Source: Silene conica (Eukaryota > Streptophyta > Magnoliopsida > Caryophyllales > Caryophyllaceae). From it: a DNA stretch of 64,000 nt. A program made the position numbers and the translations under genes. Below the pieces are notes generated by a model. It did no database searches. It was not told where the DNA came from and saw nothing but the letters and a program-made list of their open reading frames with translations. Below are positions 1 through 11,389 of this stretch, piece by piece (position 1 is the first letter of the stretch; each line of letters starts with the position of its first letter). The stretch covers positions 13,602,649 to 13,666,648 of the forward strand of contig CM055312.2 in NCBI GenBank assembly GCA_029255685.2, written 5' to 3'.

Positions 1-400
1 CTGAATTTTATCTGTTGCATGAACGGTGCCTTTGATAAATTGTTTATAAACTGTTTAATCAATTTGTGTTATCAATATATATGGTGTTTCTAAATTTTTA
101 TAAACGAAACAAAGATATAGTCAGATTTCGTCTACGTATATTATTGCAATATTTGAGGATATTTTTAAAAGGATATGATAATATTGTCAATTGTCTACCT
201 AAATTGTCTGTGATAATATGTTTCTTCTTTATTAGGATATGACTTGCCTACGTAAATTGTTCATAGTATTAATTAGTTATTCAATTTTTTAAAAGCATAT
301 GATGAATTAATATTGTAATTGTTAACCTATAAAAAGCAAGTCAATTAAAATAACTTGTGATACCTAATTACCTTATTTTTGCCTAAATTTAGTTTAAGAT
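1..400. other. AT-rich stretch without a gene
   Basis: I see no coding pattern, RNA gene or clear repeat here. Short AT-rich phrases around a TTGCCTA/CCTA-AATTGT motif recur at about 190-260 but are too diverged to name. Confidence 0.5.
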
Positions 401-1110
401 TTTTTTTTGTGAAATGTGAGTATGTATATATATCAAAAACCAAGATTCATAATTACAAGGTGGGATGACAAAACAGATGCTCTAACAAAAAATATTAAAT
501 TGACAAACAAGCAAAGTTACTGTCTATTATGCACTCCTATTCTTTCCAGCCAGTTGCAGTTTGGCTGTGCATTCAGCTACCCAATCTGGCTTTTGAGTCT
601 GCTCCTGATAATCAGTTTAAGCTTTTCAACCACAATATCTGGTTTAGGAAGGCACAAATTCACTCGAGCATAATTTCTATTGAACCACACTGCATACATA
701 AATGCATTCAGTAGCAATGTCTGAGACTACCACAACATGCTTTTCTGGTTTCCTGCCAGTAATTCAGAGACAATAGGAACTGTTCATGCGCAGTCTGCTA
801 GCAATGATCTGATTGTACAACTATAGGCACAATCATCAAAGATGTGATCAATAGTTTCAGCCATAAGACCACAAAGAATACAAAGATCATCAGGGCAAAA
901 GCCTAGTCTGTGCAGTTTGACTTTAACATTCAGACCTTCCTGTAGAGTGAACCAGGCAATGAAAGAATGTTTAGGCACATTCCAACTATTCCAAACAACA
1001 TGTGACCATGGTTGCTTGATTCTAGGGCCATTAAGCCATTCGTAGCCACTGCTAATAGAATAACCATGAGCATCAGCAGACCAGCAATCATCAATATAGC
1101 CATATTTAAG
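401..1110 (-). mobile_element. LINE retrotransposon 3' fragment (zf-RVT domain)
   Basis: Read on the minus strand, 1110 to about 784 encodes the zinc-binding domain that ends plant L1-type LINE polyproteins: a WSxxxxYSISSGYEWL-like segment, then PKHSFIAW, then LHRLGFCPDDLCILCG with DHIFDDCAYS. The frame stops near 784, but diverged homologous coding (an AVWFNRNYARV-like stretch) continues to about 560, so the copy is broken. The 3' end ends in a short A run at about 402-409 (T on the plus strand). There is no reverse transcriptase core, so this is a 5'-truncated dead copy. The family is clear; the right boundary is approximate. Confidence 0.75.
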
Positions 1111-1175
1111 TTTGTCGTTTACCTTATATGAAAATAATTATACCTATAGCTAATTGTTAGCTGCTATAATTATAA

Positions 1176-1360
1176 CGGATTTTCTAAATGTGCCCTAAGG
1201 GCACATGATAAAGAAGTTAAGTAAGGAAATATTATTGAGAATATATCATGATAAATTAGAGTTGAAAGTCATATTTACCATAGTAAGTGAAATAATCTTG
1301 AAAATTTTTCCTTACTTAACTTCTTATCATGTGCATTTAGGGCACATGTTAGAAAAAACC
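1176..1360. mobile_element. 185-bp MITE with 9-bp target duplication
   Basis: The two ends are about 50-bp imperfect inverted repeats (left GTGCCCTAAGGGCACATGAT, right the complement of a GTGCCCTAAATGCACATGAT form, both followed by AAGAAGTTAAGTAAGGAAA). The element is bracketed by the 9-mer TAATTATAA at 1167-1175 and 1361-1369. A 9-bp duplication points to a Mutator-type MITE. It has no coding content. Confidence 0.75.
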
Positions 1361-1383
1361 TAATTATAATCATAGTATTAATT

Positions 1384-2169
1384 GGTTTACCCTTAAGTTA
1401 TAGGATGTAACTACATCCGTCAAAGATCTTTTGTTAGGAAATGATTGACCAATAGAAAACTCTCCACGAACATCATATGGATTGCATTTTTCCAATTAGC
1501 CCAATTATCCCCACCTTGTTCATTAAACTTAGAAATACTAGTGAATTCGGGATTTGGGGCGGTTTGAGTCACAAGATCAATGTCATCCTCATCATCATCG
1601 TCATCGTCATCGCTAGGATTCTCTAGTCTTAGATCAACACCATCCTCAACTTCATCCCCTTAAATATTACCATTACCTATCTCAACTCCAATATTATTTG
1701 TTAATAATGACACATTCCGATCATGATTTCCTTGTACATTCTGTGTGGGTAACAAGAAATTACTGAGAAATAAATTATTGTCATTCAACATCCTAGTAAA
1801 AGACACATTCGGTACTACATTTGCATTACTCACTTGAGCTTCTTGAATTGGTACCAACTCAACATAAATATCCATAGATCCCGCCTTAGAATGACATATA
1901 TTAGCCCACATTGCTTGTAAAGAACGATCATTATTGAGGGAAACAACCTTGAAACATCCAAGACTAGGATACTTCATTTTCAACACTAATTTAGACTTAC
2001 TACTATCAACACCAATGGTTGTGTATACTTCATTAAGGAGAACATTGAAGCTCATGTTGCTATTAGCAAAAATAAAAGACTCATTTCCACCAACATAGCT
2101 TACACACCCATCTCCTTCAACAATGTCACCATTCCAATAACACAATAAGGGATAATGGTTTATCTCCAT
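1384..2169 (-). pseudogene. MULE transposase N-terminal relic
   Basis: The minus frame from ATG at 2169 encodes a short beta-rich N-terminal domain (YPLLCYWNGDIVEG ... LKMKYPSLGCFKVVSLNNDR), as seen at the start of plant MuDR-like transposases and related to the relic at 26514. A stop at 1660 interrupts it. Translation past the stop resumes with an acidic stretch (eight Asp/Glu in a row) and, after a frame change near 1470, with a segment reading IGQSFPNKRSLTDVVTSYNL, the classic MULE region before the zinc finger. No catalytic domain remains. The ATG at 2169 is preferred over 2181 because the relative at 26514 begins at the same residue. Stop plus frameshift make this a dead gene. Confidence 0.72.
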
Positions 2170-2439
2170 AATTAAAACCAAATAAACTCAACTCAAACAC
2201 TAACAATCACGTAATTAACAACTAATTAACAACTAACTAACAACTAGAACTATGTAAATGAATAACTAATTAACAAAGCAAGTTATGGTTAATACCTTCA
2301 ATATGTATGAAAATTGAGCAAGAAATACTTTTTTGATAATGCTTAGAGACTAATAATTTGATAATTAATCAAATTAATGAAATATTTGGGCAAAGAAATT
2401 GAAAGGCGATTTTTTAGGGTTTGAATTTGGGGTTTTTGT

Positions 2440-2716
2440 GTTTTAGTCGAGTATGAGGAGGATTGGTATACTTCAAGCGAAATCGCTCTCCGGCTGGGCG
2501 ATTTGCCTGCTAGTTGTTTTTTTAAAATTTTCGTTCAAATTGGGTATGTGTTGTTCAAGGTCAAGTCGCTATGGGGGTAGGCGACTTGACTCTGACCACA
2601 ACTTCGGATTATTCAGTCTTACGTGGACCCATTTTCGGTAATTAATTTGAAAAGTAACATATTTCATTAAATAATTGTTCAGAATTGCCTATTTCGGAAA
2701 ATAACTCCAAAACATG
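2440..2716 (-). repeat. MULE subterminal region with two GCGA-type hairpins
   Basis: Upstream of the transposase relic lie two short hairpins: arms GCGAAATCGC / GCGATTTGC at about 2477-2507 and CAAGTCGC / GCGACTTG at about 2560-2588. They are followed by ACGTGGACCCATTTTCGGTAA, which resembles the ACGTGGAACCATTTTTGGTAAA seen in the other MULE termini in this window. This is probably the terminal region of the same MULE; the outer end is not delimited and no matching partner end was found to the left. Confidence 0.5.
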
Positions 2717-2737
2717 ACAAAAAAATCTCACTTTTTA

Positions 2738-3391
2738 CATGATATGTCTTTTCATCATTTTTTAATTGAATTTTTGAATTTGCTTATTTATAGGTTTTTA
2801 AAATATGTTTTTTCATAATTAATTTAACATAATTAATATACCAGAAAACTTTCCATAATATCAAAATAATCAATTTATGATTGAATTATCCGTAATCAAT
2901 TTTTTACGTCATATGTCTTTTCATTGTCTTTTGTAACAATTTTTTTTGAATTTGCTCATTTTTTTAGGTTTTAAAATACCTCTTTTCCATAATTAATACT
3001 CCCTCATATTCAGCCTATTTTTCCCTCTTTCCTTATTGACGATAATCACGTTTTCTTCCCTCTTTCCTTATTTGGTAAGCTTTTTGTGGTCCAAATTTAA
3101 TTTCATGTGGGGTACGGTGATTTGTGTAGTCCAAATTCATTTCCTTAATTTTAGGGTAAAAAGAAAAGGGAAGAATAGGCTGAAGAAGAGGGAGTATAGT
3201 ATAATTAATATACCAAAAAACTTTACATAATATCAAAAATAATCAATTTATGGCCGAATTATTTGTAATCAATTTATGATTTTTATTGACTGTGACACAT
3301 GGCAATTGAATAATGTGTGACACATGACAATTTAATAACGTGTGATACGTGACGACGAATAGAGAGGTCGGTGTTTACTTTAATATATTAT
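2738..3391. repeat. Diverged tandem repeats interrupted by a Stowaway MITE
   Basis: A unit of roughly 170 bp (CATATGTCTTTTCAT ... GAATTTGCTCATTT ... ATAATTAATATACCA ... ATAATCAATTTATG) occurs at 2738-2905, again from 2906, and its second half again at 3199-3275 beyond the Stowaway insertion. At 3293-3350 a shorter motif built on GTGTGACACATG repeats about three times. No gene is present. Confidence 0.55.
2999..3194. mobile_element. Stowaway (Tc1/mariner) MITE
   Basis: It begins CTCCCTCATATTCAGCCTAT and ends with the inverted counterpart ATAGGCTGAAGAAGAGGGAG, with a TA dinucleotide on each side (2997-2998, 3195-3196). Size and CTCCCTC start fit Stowaway MITEs. The two opposing open frames across it are by-products of the inverted repeat. 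Confidence 0.75.
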
Positions 3392-3941
3392 ACTAGTTTA
3401 GAACCCGTGCAAAGTTGCACGGGCATGTATAGATGAAGTTTTATAATTTCATATTATCACTGTAGTAATAAGAGTATATAACATTTTATGTACATGATCT
3501 ACTTTAGATTAAAATTAAAATGTTGTTTAACTTCGTTAACCATAAACTGATTCAATAATGCTGCAATCGATTGATCAAAAGAATTTATATATAGTTCTTG
3601 CCAATTATTTATTTACTTTTTTTAAGTTTTGAGTTGTATTTTAACCAAATGTATAAATATAATTGAGACGGGGGTAACACAAATTGATGGATCACTGTAA
3701 TGCTCACCCATAAGCAGTTTTACCCGGCGAATTCAGGATCGCCTCATAAAAATTGGCAAGTATATACATCCGCTTCCAAAACCAAATTAAACTCAATATC
3801 ATAAAGGTAGGGTGGGAACAAATATTTTAAGGATGTATTATTAAATTTGATGTTTCGGGGAAACAAAGAGAGGGATTAAGAAGACCAATAAAAAATGTTA
3901 TGTGTGCTTTAGACCTATCAAAATATGATTTGACCCGTAAA

Positions 3942-4409
3942 TAGGGATGTCATTGGGGCGGGTACAAGTGGATACCGCCCCGCACCCGCCCCAGTTGGGG
4001 CGGGGACGGGTAAAAAAATTGTACCCGCCATGGGTAGTGGGGCGGGGATGGTTTTTGCGTGTTACCCACTTCATGCCCGCCTACCCGCCAATTATTATAA
4101 AAATTAATATCATTATTACGATAATTTTACAAATTATATAAACTAGCTCTTGAAAATAGAAATTAATAGTGATTAAACCAACTTTTATGAAAAAAGATCG
4201 GAACAATTTATGGTATAGCGGGTTAATGGGTAGGTGGGGCGGGGATGGTTTTGGAAATTTGTACCCGTCATGGGTGGCGGGGCGGGGATGGTTTTGGAAA
4301 CTTGTACCCGCCATGGGTGGTGGGGCGGGGATGGGTACGGGGTTTTCTTGATGGGTACGGGTACGGGGGAGCCTATATCCAGCACCGCCCCGCCCCAATG
4401 ACATCCCTA
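3942..4409. mobile_element. hAT-like element with GGGGCGGGG-word subterminals
   Basis: Ends are TAGGGATGTCATTGGGGCGG and its inverted copy. Flanks CCCGTAAA (3934-3941) and CCAGTAAA (4410-4417) form an 8-bp duplication with one mismatch. Both arms are packed with GTACCCGCC / GGGGCGGGGATGG words around an AT-rich centre. The GC-rich open frames here come from these words and are not genes. Confidence 0.72.
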
Positions 4410-4870
4410 CCAGTAAACCTGGCCCGACCCCATCGATTTGATTCGATTTTTCATGTAAATCTTGGCCCGCAACCCGAAATGACCTGAATCCAAAATAACC
4501 CGTTATTTTTTTGTTGAAATTCGAACCGACCCGTTCGACCCGATGATTTGAAGATAAATTATTATTGAAATATTAATATTTTTATATTATATTTGAAATA
4601 ATAAATATTATCTTAAGATATTAATTAAAAAGTTAGTTTAAAAGTCAATTTTATATAACTTTTAAACCATTAAATCATTAAATAATTATTAAAATAATGA
4701 ATGTAATAATAATATTATTAATATAAAATGATAAAATAAAAAATGTCACAAACTTTTCTAAAACCCGTATTTTGATCTCGACTCGACCTGATACCCATAT
4801 GACCCGACCCATATATGGTTGACCAGTATTCTATCCCGACCCGAGACTCAGTCCGCTCGACCCGTTTGGT
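4410..4870. repeat. Relic of a second ACCCG-rich foldback element
   Basis: Words such as GACCCGACCC, ACCCGTTCGACCCG and CGACCCGTTTGG cluster at 4425-4555 and 4765-4865, with AT-rich DNA between. Together with the TGACCCGTAA left of 3942 this suggests an older element of the same style into which the 3942-4409 element jumped. Its ends are not clear. Confidence 0.4.
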
Positions 4871-5744
4871 GGACCTAAGTGTGCATGATCATCCATCTTC
4901 TACCCATATATGGAAAAAAAAAGCCTATACCAACTTAAGCATACATGTATATTCGTTCTTATCATTAACATTATCCTAGTATTTAAAACCGTCTTGATTT
5001 ATATAGACTCTCACAATAAATTATAATAGACGGTATTATAATGGACGGTATTAAGCAATACATACTATCAAAAATTAATCTCCATTTCTTGACATTAAAG
5101 AGTAAAATTTTATTGTCAGTGTCGATCCAATTTAATACAAAATATTTAAAAAGAAAAACAAAAAGTTGTCAAAAATATATAGCAGTTAAGAAAAGTAGGG
5201 TACGTCATTGGCCTACACTATAGTAAATGAATATAATGATCATCCAAAGAAATTTTATATGGTAAACTATGTGAATATTTTACTAAGTACAAAATTTACT
5301 AAAAGCTCGACATGAAGTAGATTATGCATTTGATGTACTACCATCGTAGTTGTACAGCTTTTGAATCTTATAATAAAATTTTCGAGTTTTATTTTAAAGA
5401 TTATGAATTTAATTATAAAATATCTAAATTTGTTATTTAAACATTATGCTCAAAAAAATACATTATATAAAAATATTACGTGTAAGTTCAGTTAAATTTG
5501 CGTTTTGACGGAATTTTTTTTAAAATATAACTTATAAACTTCAAAAAAAACTCATAAAAAATACACATAAACTCAATTAAAAATTAAAAATTAATAATTA
5601 GGCCCGAAGTACTACATCTGATGTATGTTCTTTTTTTTTAAATAGAGTGACAAAATTATATTAAAACCTACAATTCACATTTATCTTTTTTTTATATTTT
5701 GAAATTAACTGATAAAAGTAAAAATATTAATTAAAATCGTTGAT
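4871..5744. other. Helitron filler without a gene
   Basis: AT-rich sequence inside the Helitron. No coding pattern, RNA gene or sharp repeat is seen. Confidence 0.4.
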
Positions 5745-5762
5745 AAAAGTTCTGATGAGCAA

Positions 5763-6266
5763 TATCCATAGGGCTTACAACTTCAGCACGGGTACCTCTG
5801 ATTTGTCTGACATTTTGCAATGGTACTGCTCGCATAACCGTGGGGTTAGTTGGATCAAGAAAAGGAGAAGATGCAGCCTGGTCAGCACCATTTATTTGCT
5901 ATGGCAGGAACGCAATGCACGTGTGTTCAAGAACCTTCATAGGACGACTGATCAACTCGTGCAAGACATCGTTGGGCATGTCAATCTTCGAATGCTTCAC
6001 TCCTCCTTTGGCCTTGAGGAAGCTTCGATTAGAAAGCAACTGTATTGATTGCTAGCTAATGTTGTACACTGCAATGTTAGTGGCCAGTTTTTTCACATTG
6101 TTTTTTCAATGTTTTTCTGGCGGACAGAGTTGTATTTTCTGTCTTTTTTTTCCCGTTGGGTTTTTTTTAAGGGGAGCTACTCCGGCTTCCTTGTAGATTT
6201 GTATTGGGTCTTGGTTTTGTATCTCTCTATTTTATGAAATATAAGGTCCCTTACTTTTCTGCAAAA
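5763..6266 (+). mobile_element. 5'-truncated LINE insertion with 18-bp target duplication
   Basis: The plus strand encodes the C-terminal tail of a plant LINE polyprotein (ILQWYCSHNRG ... STIYLLWQERNARVFKN), stopping at 6048, then a 3' UTR and an A run at 6263-6270. The target sequence AAAAGTTCTGATGAGCAA occurs at 5745-5762 and again at 6267-6284, overlapping the A tail. This is a clean target-primed insertion of about 0.5 kb, fairly young judging from the perfect duplication. Confidence 0.88.
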
Positions 6267-6424
6267 AAAAGTTCTGATGAGCAAATACCTCGAAAAAATT
6301 TACATCGTTCTGAAAAGATATAACATGATATATGAATAATATTTGTATAAATCAACTTAACGATGAGAAAAACTTACATCAAAATTCAACAATAAAAAAC
6401 ATAATTGCAGAAATTGATGTATGA

Positions 6425-6993
6425 CTAGGGATGGCAATGGATCCTGGATCCGGTCCAGATCCGTAAGACCCAACCCTGGTGGATCGGATCTGGATCCTAT
6501 TTTTTCAGACTCGTTGGATCCGGGTCGGATCTGGATCCACTACTTTGAAAACGAATCTGGATCTGGATCCTCTTACGCAGACCCTGAAGGATCCAGATCC
6601 GGCCCTAGATCCGTTTTCATAGTAAAAACATGAAGTTTTACGTCTTAGTTATCTTGTTTTTTTATTTGTGTTTCGATTATTTGGTCATACTAATTACTAC
6701 TTGTAATATTTGATGGAATATAATTGTCACGCTACTAGCTACTTTTCCATTTTATTGTATTTCGGAAAATGGATATCAATAGTATTATGACTCATGAGTT
6801 TTTTTTATAATGTGAGGTTAGAAAATTGGACCCGTTACGGACACGGATCCGACCCGGATCCGTTGGATCCGGATCTGTATCTCACATATTTGGACCCGTT
6901 GGATCTGGATCGGATCTGGATTCAGGGTATACAATGTGGATCTGGATCTGGATCCCACTGGACCCGGTCCAGATCCAACCTGTTGCCATCCCT
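6425..6993. mobile_element. hAT-like element with GGATCC/GGATCTG-word subterminals
   Basis: Ends are CTAGGGATGGCAATGGATCC and the inverted TTGCCATCCCT. A perfect 8-bp duplication ATGTATGA lies at 6417-6424 and 6994-7001. Both arms consist almost entirely of GGATCC, GGATCTG and GGACCCG words; the centre (about 6640-6820) is AT-rich. No transposase is present. Confidence 0.82.
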
Positions 6994-7478
6994 ATGTATG
7001 AGTAACTGGAGAGTATGCCATTAGAAGCTAAAGAGTTTGTATTTTGGGAAAATATAATTTTGAAGAATTATATGATAGTTTTTTTAAGAAAGGTAATAAT
7101 CTAAAATGACAATATTTAAAATAAATATGTGTATGTATCTTTAGGATTTGGATTAGGCGGGAAAATAATTAACGGGAGCGTGACACGTGTCAAGTTTAGT
7201 GAATAGCGGTTCTTTTTTTATACTTATATATAGATATATAGATGATATAATATGATATTTGTCAAATTAGCTGAAATGGTGGCTACTATTTTCAAATAAG
7301 CTAAATTCCTCAAACAAACTAGCTTATTTCTCATATGCAACACTAATTAAAATATTTCAGCTTATTTGATAAATAAACAACTTGCCAAACACATGCACAT
7401 AAATAAGCTAATTGAAATTTAGGCCAATAAAGTACTTTAATTAAACAAGTTAATTGAAATGATTCGCCACCAAAGTCT

Positions 7479-7715
7479 TAGCTTGATGACTCGAAAACTT
7501 TGAGAAAAACATTTCAACCAAAACATTAACTTATGAGGGCTTCACTCGAATTCCGTTGAATAAAAAAATGGATAATGCATAGGCCCATAAATATCATGAG
7601 CTCAAATTGCACTTGTGAGATGTTTGGAGGCCCATTCTGAGGTTTTGTAAGTAGGCTAAAATTCTTACTGCTTTCAAAAATGTAAGGAGTAAGGACAATT
7701 TGTGATTACTTATAC
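7479..7715 (+). repeat. Left copy of the long direct duplication flanking the 9.5-kb element
   Basis: The segment starting TAGCTTGATGACTCGAAAAC and ending GTGATTACTTATAC is repeated in the same orientation at 17194-17428, with only a few substitutions and a short indel (for example GAGAAAAAC versus GAGAATAAC, GGAGGCCC versus GGAGTCCC). Confidence 0.9.
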
Positions 7716-8138
7716 CACAAATTCTTATTTAAGACGGAACTACCCGTCACAAGCTTGCGACGGGCCAAATATGCACCGTATTGTAGCAAAACGGGTCTGG
7801 GTCAGCATTTATGGGTGAGTTGATGCCTGCCGCCTATGCTCTGCCACTTGTGTACTAGTATGTACTTTGAGGGTTATTTAATTCCAATTATTGGCAATTA
7901 ATAATACTATTAATAATAATCAAATATTATATTTCATACAAACAACATACATACTATCAGATTACCGCCATTCTTCTTTCAATTTTTACAAAATTTTTGC
8001 TTCATTTCATTCCCCTCCCTCATTTCTTCATAAATACATCATCACAACATCATATCTCTCTCTAATTTTTTCATATAACCCAGTGAAAAAAAACCCACAA
8101 GTTTACGTAAATCATATTACATAACAAAAATCCGACGA

Positions 8139-10179
8139 ATGATGGACGTGGGTGATGTCGTTTTGGTTACTAATGATACGAGGGAAGGAGATGATACAAG
8201 GAATGCAGAGATGACGGACGCGGTTGAAGACGGGTTGCTTACTAACGATATAGACAATACAAGTCAAGAGATTTCGGAACCAAATTCTAGCATGGAAGGT
8301 ATATGTCACTTTTTTGTGTTTCATCTATGTTGGTTTTTTATGCTTTTCTGTGTTCCGTTTTATATTTTGTCATTTGTTCTCCTATTGGGTTATGGGTTTT
8401 GCATGTAAGGTAAAAGCCTGTTCTGTTAGGTTAATGTTGCTACTTTGGGGTTTTATGTGCCCTGGCAAAGTATCGAAAGAGTATGGTCAGATTAAATGTT
8501 GTTAGGGGTAGGTTTTATGTGCATCTATAAGAGTACTTTAGTTAGCATCTGCGGATGCATTTATCTGTGTTAATTTACGAAGTTTACCTGTCAGGTAAAT
8601 GTTGCTACTTTTAGGGGTTAATGTGCCCCTAGAAAAGTATCGTAACAGTCTGTTCACAAAAAATGTTGTTTCAGTTATATTATTATGAAGGTTACATGTC
8701 AAGTAAATGTTGCTACTTTTGGGGGTTTATGTGCCCCTGGCAAAGTATGATAAGTTTTTATTCAGATAAAATGTTGTTAGTGTCAGGGTTTATGTGCACC
8801 TGTAAGGGTACTTTAGTTACCATTTTGGGGATGCCTGTATGTGTGATCATTTTGTGTGAGCCAGTAAAACGTCGGGTGGTTGAGGGGATATGTGTCCCTG
8901 GCAAGATTGCTTAATCAGTACATTGTTCTATGATGTTCGGTATTTGAGGGGTTATGTAGCCCCGTTAGAGTGCATTAGTTACCCCCTGGGGGTGCATGTA
9001 TGTGCATAATGTATACTAAAAAGTGGCAATTTTTTCTAACATATTGTGCTGCTTGTGTTAGCAGATTTTCCACGTTCGCTAGTTGGTATGGAAGTTGCAA
9101 CATGGGAAGATGTGTACGAGATGTACGTCAAGCACTCGCAGGCGTTGGGTTTCAGCGTTAGGAAAGGGACGTCTCGCAGGGCGGATGGCCCCGACACACC
9201 GTTTGTGGAGAGGTACTTTGTGTGCTCCGCTGAAGGGACGCATGGGAATGGAAGTCGGGCAGTTGAGGAGGGGCTGCCGGATGTGGCCAATAAGCAGAAG
9301 AGGAATGCAGCGGTTAGTCGATGCCAATGCAAAGCGGGTGTGCGGGCACATGTGAACGATGGGGGGAAGTGGGAGGTTCTGCAGCACATAGTTGAACACA
9401 ACCATGAATTCACTCCTATTCAGTGGCAGGAGCACCATCGGTCGGAGAGGCGCATTACTGATGCGGAGGGGGATGCTATAAGGGCAATGACAGAAGCCTT
9501 TGTTGCCCCTACCGTTCAGTACAGGGTCGCGGTGCGTTTGTCGGCATCAACAATCATTGGTCCAACGTCATGTTTGGATGTGCTTTCTTATCTGATGAGA
9601 AAGAAGAATCGTTTCAGTGGTTATTCAACGCCTTTAAGGAAGCTATGGGTGACGATATGCGGCCAATTTTCATTTTTACTGACCAAGATCAAGCAATGTC
9701 AAATGCTATAGACGAGGTACGTTGTTTTCTGTACACATTTATTACCTCACGAGATTGGTGCCACAAAACGCTCAAATGTATATATTTCCTCTGGTATAAA
9801 CATAGTGTCATATTATGGTGACATTACCTTCTGTTTTTAAACGCAGATTTATCCACAAAGTAAGCATCGGCCATGCCAGTGGCATATCCAACAGAACGCC
9901 ATCTCTCACTTCAGGTCTTTGAAGCATGATAGGGTTTTTCAGGACTTGTTCAACAAATGTCTTAGTGGGTGTTATAGTGAGGAGGAGTTCGAAGAATGCA
10001 GGCAGGAAATGATGTCCAAGTACGATCTCGGTGATAACCCGTGGTTCAAGAGATTGTACGGGCTGCGGTTCAAATGGTCTACCGCGCTGAACAATACACA
10101 TTTCTCCGCTGGAATTCTGTCATCTCAAAGGAGCGAAAGCACTAACCATGCCATGGGTTTTCAGCGCCCTACGATGTAA
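8139..10179 (+). pseudogene. FAR1/MULE-type transposase relic, internally deleted
   Basis: Three exons are seen: 8139-8298, 9065-9716 and 9847-10179, with GT/AG borders and matching phase. Exon 2 begins a FAR1 DNA-binding domain (WEDVYEMYVKHSQALGFSVR, then the Cys/His part with CQCKAGVRAHV and HNHEF). After the VQYRV residues the frame is lost; a different frame then gives FVGINNHWSNVMFGCAFLSD and IFTDQDQAMSNAI, the MULE transposase core, and exon 3 supplies HRPCQWHI and FEECRQEMMSKYDLGDNPW. Between the binding domain and the core more than 100 residues typical of the family, including the first catalytic Asp region, are missing, and the protein ends early after SESTNHAMGF. The C-terminal SWIM zinc finger is absent. 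FAR1/FHY3 proteins are domesticated relatives; this copy is a transposon relic, not a host regulator. Confidence 0.8.
8299..9064 (+). repeat. First intron of the FAR1-like relic, with internal repeats
   Basis: The unit TTGCTACTTT(T)GGGG...TATGTGCCCCTGGCAAAGTAT occurs near 8436, 8599 and 8709, with shorter relatives near 8785, 8883 and 8946. Spacing is roughly 110-160 bp. The open frames in this intron are not genes. Confidence 0.65.
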
Positions 10180-10214
10180 TATGTTAGAGCCCTTCTACTT
10201 ACAGGGACACATAT

Positions 10215-11170
10215 TACCCGAAAATATGTACATATTTTCGGTCGTTATCTTTTGGAGATTGTATATATGTATGTCTGAATCTCAGGTTATGATGGACTTT
10301 TGTTGAATGATGTGAACTCAGGTCATCGACTTTTGTTGAATGATTGTATATACATTTGTATTCAAGTGTCTTCACATGTTTGTTATTCGTGACCTGTGTT
10401 CTGTGGTTATATAAAATATGTGTCCATATTTCTGAATAATGTACCACGTACGTCATTATTTTATTTGATGGGTACACATTCTCTCACATATTTTCTGCCC
10501 ACGCCCAGGTCTTTACATTTGACATATTAAACACAACATTTCATAAGAAACACTTACATTTCTCATTTCATGTATAGAGTGATGAATATTTGTCCATGTT
10601 TTTGAATAACGTACCACGTACGTCATTATTTTATTTGATGGGTTCATACTCTCTCACATATTTTGTGGCCGTGCACAGGTGTTAACATTTGACATATTAA
10701 ACAGAACATTTCATAAGCACTTACATTTATAATCAAAATAAGATAAACGTGTTGCATACTTATGTTCTGTTTTTCTATGTCGCATGCATTCCATTGTTTG
10801 ATAACTTAAATACAACACAAGCAACAATCAGGAGGAATGAACATAACGACTATATACATAAGGCACTATAAAGCCTTCAAAATGCGGTCGTAAGGTGCAT
10901 AAGTTTTAGCACGGGGATGAGTCCCCCAAAATGATGGTCTATGTAGACCATCCACAGTCTGTGGCAGTAAGGTGCCAACTTAAATTTCTTAACTAAGGCA
11001 CAACATTTGGCCTTCAAAATGATACTGGGGGGCTAGTCCCAAACAAAGGGACCTACCCATTGAACTGTCCAAAATTAAAAGCGCCTACGCGCAACGACAA
11101 CCTAAACAACAAATACATTCAACTAGGCCATTATACCGGCCTCCCGAAAACATGTCCTGCATTACACTTG
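10215..11170. repeat. Spacer between the two element genes, with a ~170-bp tandem duplication
   Basis: A block containing GTACCACGTACGTCATTATT and ATTTGACATATTAAACA appears at about 10420-10550 and again at about 10591-10725. The remainder up to the end of the minus-strand gene at 11177 shows no coding pattern. Confidence 0.65.
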
Positions 11171-11389
11171 GTCACATTACTTGGATCCCCCGGCCTTCTT
11201 GCGAGTCGTGCGGGCGTACGTCTTGGTGGGCTGACTTGACACGCCTATGTCATCGAGCCCGAGGGAGAAGGAAGGAGCCGTGATCATCTCGACGTCTATC
11301 ATGGCATCCAACCTTTTCCTACAACATACGAGCATACAATTATGCCACTGATCAAATGAATCAAACTAAAGCATGCTACATAAACACAC

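Larger units (their letters stand above)
3393..7242 (-). mobile_element. Non-autonomous Helitron, 3.85 kb, minus strand
   Basis: On the minus strand the element starts TCTATATATCTATATATAAG at 7242 (host A before it, position 7243 complemented) and includes TGACACGTGTCA about 60 bases in. It ends with the hairpin CCCGTGCAACTTTGCACGGG, seven bases and CTAG at 3393-3396, with host T after it. This is the plant Helitron layout: 5' TC, 3' hairpin plus CTRR, insertion between A and T, no duplication. No Rep/helicase coding is seen. It hosts later insertions at 3942-4409, 5763-6266 and 6425-6993. Confidence 0.75.

Noticed and set aside
4081..4487. GC-rich proline/glycine open frames on both strands
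   Set aside because: They are translations of the GGGGCGGGG word arrays of a hAT-like element; frames are open on both strands because of the repeat.
8139..10179. FAR1-RELATED SEQUENCE host transcription factor gene
   Set aside because: A large internal deletion with a frame change, missing SWIM finger and location inside transposon termini make it a transposase relic.
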